NCBI GenBank assembly: GCA_963814355.1
Contig: CAWFCZ010000018.1
Coordinates: 186,001-250,000, forward strand
Direction of reading: 5' to 3'
DNA: 64,000 nt
From: JADGOV01 sp963814355
GTDB lineage: Bacteria; Actinomycetota; Actinomycetes; JADGOV01
In this document: positions 62,145-64,000 of the stretch, one piece after another
Layout: every line of letters starts with the position of its first letter
Position numbering within the stretch: position 1 is the stretch's first letter
Translations under genes and position numbers: made by a program
The notes under the pieces: generated by a model
What the model was told of the DNA's origin: nothing
Seen by the model: only the letters and a program-made list of their open reading frames with translations
Databases searched by the model: none

Positions 62145-62936
62145 GTGACACCGGAGGCTGCCGCGCCCGATGTCTTGCGCATTGCCGGGGCGACCTTCGG
62201 CTCCCGGCTGATCATGGGTACCGGCGGGGCCCCGAGCCACGACGTGCTGGAAGCCGCGCTCAAGGCCGCCGGCACCGAACTGACCACGGTGGCCATGCGG
62301 CGGGTGGCTCCGGGCGAGGCCGGGTCGATCCTGGACGTGATCACCGGACTGGGCATTCGGCTGCTCCCGAATACCGCCGGCTGCTACACCGCGCGCGAGG
62401 CCGTGCTGACTGCGCGGCTCGCCCGGGAGGCGTTGGGCACCGACTGGCTCAAGCTGGAGGTGATTGCCGACGAGCGCACCCTGCTGCCGGACCCGGTGGA
62501 ACTGCTCGACGCCGCCGAGCAACTGGTGGACGACGGGTTCGTCGTCCTGCCGTACACCAACGACGACCCGGTGCTGGCCCGCCGCCTGGAGCAGCTCGGC
62601 TGCGCGGCGGTGATGCCGCTCGGATCGCCGATCGGCACCGGGCTCGGTATCCGCAACCCGCACAACATCTCGATGATCGTGGAGCGGGCCGGGGTACCGG
62701 TGATCCTCGACGCCGGGGTCGGCACCGCCTCCGACGCGGCGCTGGCCATGGAGCTTGGATGCGACGCCGTCCTGCTGGCTTCCGCGGTCACCCGCGCCCA
62801 GGACCCGGCCCGGATGGCCGAGGCGATGGCCCGGGCGGTGGAGGCCGGGCGGCTGGCCCGCCTCGCCGGACGGATCCCGAAGCGGTCCTACGCCGAGGCC
62901 TCCTCCCCGCACAAGGGCCTGGCTGACCTCGGCTGA
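62145..62936 (+). CDS. thiG: Thiazole synthase ThiG
   Basis: Forms thiazole phosphate from DXP, ThiS-thiocarboxylate and iminoglycine. It has 263 residues. The Schiff-base Lys is in GTDWLKLEVIADERTLLPDP. The start is LRIAGATFGSRLIMGTGGAP. PLGSPIGTGLGIRNPHNI and VILDAGVGTASDAALAMELG bind phosphate. The GTG has AAGGAGG (62133-62139) upstream. It is last in the riboswitch operon. Confidence 0.95.
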   Translation: MTPEAAAPDVLRIAGATFGSRLIMGTGGAPSHDVLEAALKAAGTELTTVAMRRVAPGEAGSILDVITGLGIRLLPNTAGCYTAREAVLTARLAREALGTDWLKLEVIADERTLLPDPVELLDAAEQLVDDGFVVLPYTNDDPVLARRLEQLGCAAVMPLGSPIGTGLGIRNPHNISMIVERAGVPVILDAGVGTASDAALAMELGCDAVLLASAVTRAQDPARMAEAMARAVEAGRLARLAGRIPKRSYAEASSPHKGLADLG

Positions 62937-62978
62937 AGCGTCCTCGCCGGCGCTGACCTGACCGGCCGCTACAGGCAA

Positions 62979-63014
62979 CGGGTGCAGCGGGTGCAGCGGG
63001 TGCAGACGGGTGCA
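62979..63014 (+). repeat. 9-bp tandem repeat
   Basis: Three perfect copies of CGGGTGCAG (62979-63005) and a fourth partial copy after one extra base, in the gap between thiG and the secreted-protein gene. Function unknown. Confidence 0.8.
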
Positions 63015-63137
63015 TTCGGCTGCCCCACAGCGATTCACCCAGCGTTGCGCACCGCGGTGCCCGGGGCATCGGGCGGCCATTCTGGCTTCGCCTCGGGCAG
63101 TCGCCCGGCACGAGTCATAGCGATGAAGGAGTTCGGA

Positions 63138-63746
63138 ATGTCCCAGCACACCCTGCGCCGGACCGGAGCGTCGGTTGCGGCCGCTGCGGCGGCCGCCGCA
63201 GCCCTCACCGGCGCGATTGGGCCGGCCCACCCGGCGGCGGCGTCGTCGAAGACGTTCAACCTGCTCCCGGCGGGCAACACCCTGGCTTGCCTGGCGGCCC
63301 CGGGTAAGACGCCAAGGGCAACCGCCAAGGTGGTCAACACCGGCCCGAACCAGACCTTGACGCTCAAGGTGAGCGGTATCAAGCCGGGTTTGGACTTCGA
63401 CCTGTTCACCGTGGAGAAGAGCCCGTTCAATGCCGCCGGCCAGCCCAATCCCGCCTTTGACGGCAAGTTCGGGCTGGCCTGGTACCAGAGCGACCTGCAC
63501 GTCGGCGCGCAGGGCAGTGGTTCGGTGACCATCCGGACCATCCTGAACCCGGAGATCTTCGGGTTCGACGCGAACACCGGTCTGCAGCCGACGCACACCT
63601 TCCATGTCGGCTTCTGGTTCAACAACCCGGCGAACGCCGCGGCCTGCGGGTTCACCGGTTTCACCCCGTTCAACGGGGAGCAGCACGCCGGACCGGTCGC
63701 GATGATCACAAAGCCGGGCGCCAACGGCAAGGGGCCGCTCGGCTGA
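63138..63746 (+). CDS. Secreted protein of unknown function
   Basis: A 202-residue protein with a clear signal peptide: RR near the start, then a long Ala-rich stretch (ASVAAAAAAAAALTGAIG) and a likely AxA cleavage around HPAAAS. The mature part is Asn/Thr/Gly-rich and beta-like. It contains LTLKVSGIKPGLDFDLFTVE, HVGAQGSGSVTIRTILNPEI and THTFHVGFWFNNPANAAACG, with two Cys that could form a disulfide. The ATG at 63138 has AAGGAG 6 nt upstream. No family is recognised. Confidence 0.75.
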   Translation: MSQHTLRRTGASVAAAAAAAAALTGAIGPAHPAAASSKTFNLLPAGNTLACLAAPGKTPRATAKVVNTGPNQTLTLKVSGIKPGLDFDLFTVEKSPFNAAGQPNPAFDGKFGLAWYQSDLHVGAQGSGSVTIRTILNPEIFGFDANTGLQPTHTFHVGFWFNNPANAAACGFTGFTPFNGEQHAGPVAMITKPGANGKGPLG

Positions 63747-63764
63747 CGTCGCCGTCGGCACCCG

Positions 63765-63804
63765 CGAGCGGGTCGGGGAACCGTCGAGGTCCCCGGCCCG
63801 CTCG
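63765..63804. terminator. Bidirectional terminator hairpin
   Basis: A 15-bp stem, CGAGCGGGTCGGGGA (63765-63779) with its complement at 63790-63804 (one G-U pair) and a 10-nt loop. It lies between the convergent secreted-protein and BTAD genes. Confidence 0.8.
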
Positions 63805-63821
63805 GCCAAGCCTCCCGCGGC

Positions 63822-64000
63822 TCAGATCGGCTCACCTCGGCGCAATCGCGCGAGCAACTCGGCGGTCTCCGGCCCGGGTGGCACGCCGAGTTCGTCGCGG
63901 AGCAGGCCGATCAAGGTACGGCCGTGCCGGACCGCCAGACCCCGCTCGCCGCCCCGTGCGTAGCACCGGATGAGCTCCCGATGAGCCGTTTCCAGCAGCC
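63822..64000 (-). CDS. BTAD-domain transcriptional regulator, C-terminal end (partial)
   Basis: The last 58 codons of a gene entering from the right edge. They read LLETAHRELIRCYARGGERG, then LAVRHGRTLIGLLRDELGVP and PGPETAELLARLRRGEPI before the stop. This is the C-terminal part of the bacterial transcriptional activator domain found in AfsR/SARP and BTAD regulators, and it ends the protein. Whether an HTH, kinase or NB-ARC part precedes it cannot be seen. Confidence 0.85.
   Translation of the reverse strand, partial: LLETAHRELIRCYARGGERGLAVRHGRTLIGLLRDELGVPPGPETAELLARLRRGEPI

Overview
The window is high-GC DNA from an actinobacterium, and its gene content and order look most like Micromonosporaceae. 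The indicators are meso-DAP type MurE, SepF, an actinobacterial LexA box, DUF3040 and Rv2175c-like proteins, many GTG starts and many promoters whose -10 box lies 6-8 nt before the start codon (leaderless genes). The genus call is inference. No insertion sequence, prophage, CRISPR array, rRNA or tRNA was seen.

Layout. (1) 1-673: the end of ileS. (2) 680-20018, minus strand: a nearly complete division and cell wall (dcw) cluster. In transcription order it reads mraZ, a small membrane protein, rsmH, ftsL-like, ftsI, murE, murF, mraY, murD, ftsW, murG, murC, ftsQ, ftsZ, pgeF, yggS, sepF, yggT. Most junctions are ATGA or GTGA overlaps, and mraZ carries a clear MraZ box over its promoter. divIVA is absent from its usual place after yggT. 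A repeat-rich 650 bp gap separates ftsQ and ftsZ. (3) 20167-28637: a degenerate PP2C/SpoIIE-type phosphatase with a GAF-ANTAR regulator, then a MoxR-DUF58-transglutaminase operon, a SixA phosphatase preceded by tandem copies of its own start region, and DUF3040. (4) 28840-35273: a damage-response block with dinB, dnaE2, a HEPN protein and DUF6504, with a perfect-palindrome SOS box upstream of DUF6504.

(5) 35533-55245: lipid and carotenoid genes mixed with housekeeping genes. They comprise WS/DGAT, YbaK, a CrtA-like monooxygenase, CrtO-like, CruF, CruG, PIG-L, methyltransferase, a MarR/SRPBCC divergent pair, glpK, a CrtD-like desaturase, CDP-alcohol phosphotransferase, a Ddn-like protein, metF, GGPP synthase, CrtI, an AbiEi/DUF559-like protein, CrtB and a split lycopene cyclase. 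Together the set predicts a monocyclic, keto-, hydroxylated and glycosylated carotenoid of the ketomyxol or phleixanthophyll type. (6) 55242-62936: thiE fused by overlap to the cyclase genes, an Rv2175c-like regulator, GNAT, two Gfo/Idh oxidoreductases, an FAD reductase, then a TPP riboswitch driving thiO-thiS-thiG. (7) 63138-64000: a secreted protein of unknown function and the 3' end of a BTAD-domain regulator.

How it works together: the dcw block, metF/GGPP synthase, the thi genes and the Rv2175c homologue look like an ancestral actinobacterial neighbourhood. The carotenoid, glycerol kinase and defence-like genes appear spliced into it. The most unusual local features are: a 20-bp inverted repeat starting at both stop codons of the convergent crtI and DUF559 genes; the SOS-controlled HEPN/DUF6504/dnaE2 cassette; the pseudo-phosphatase paired with an ANTAR protein; a possible ThuA-Gfo/Idh fusion; and tight translational coupling of thiamine and lycopene cyclase genes.
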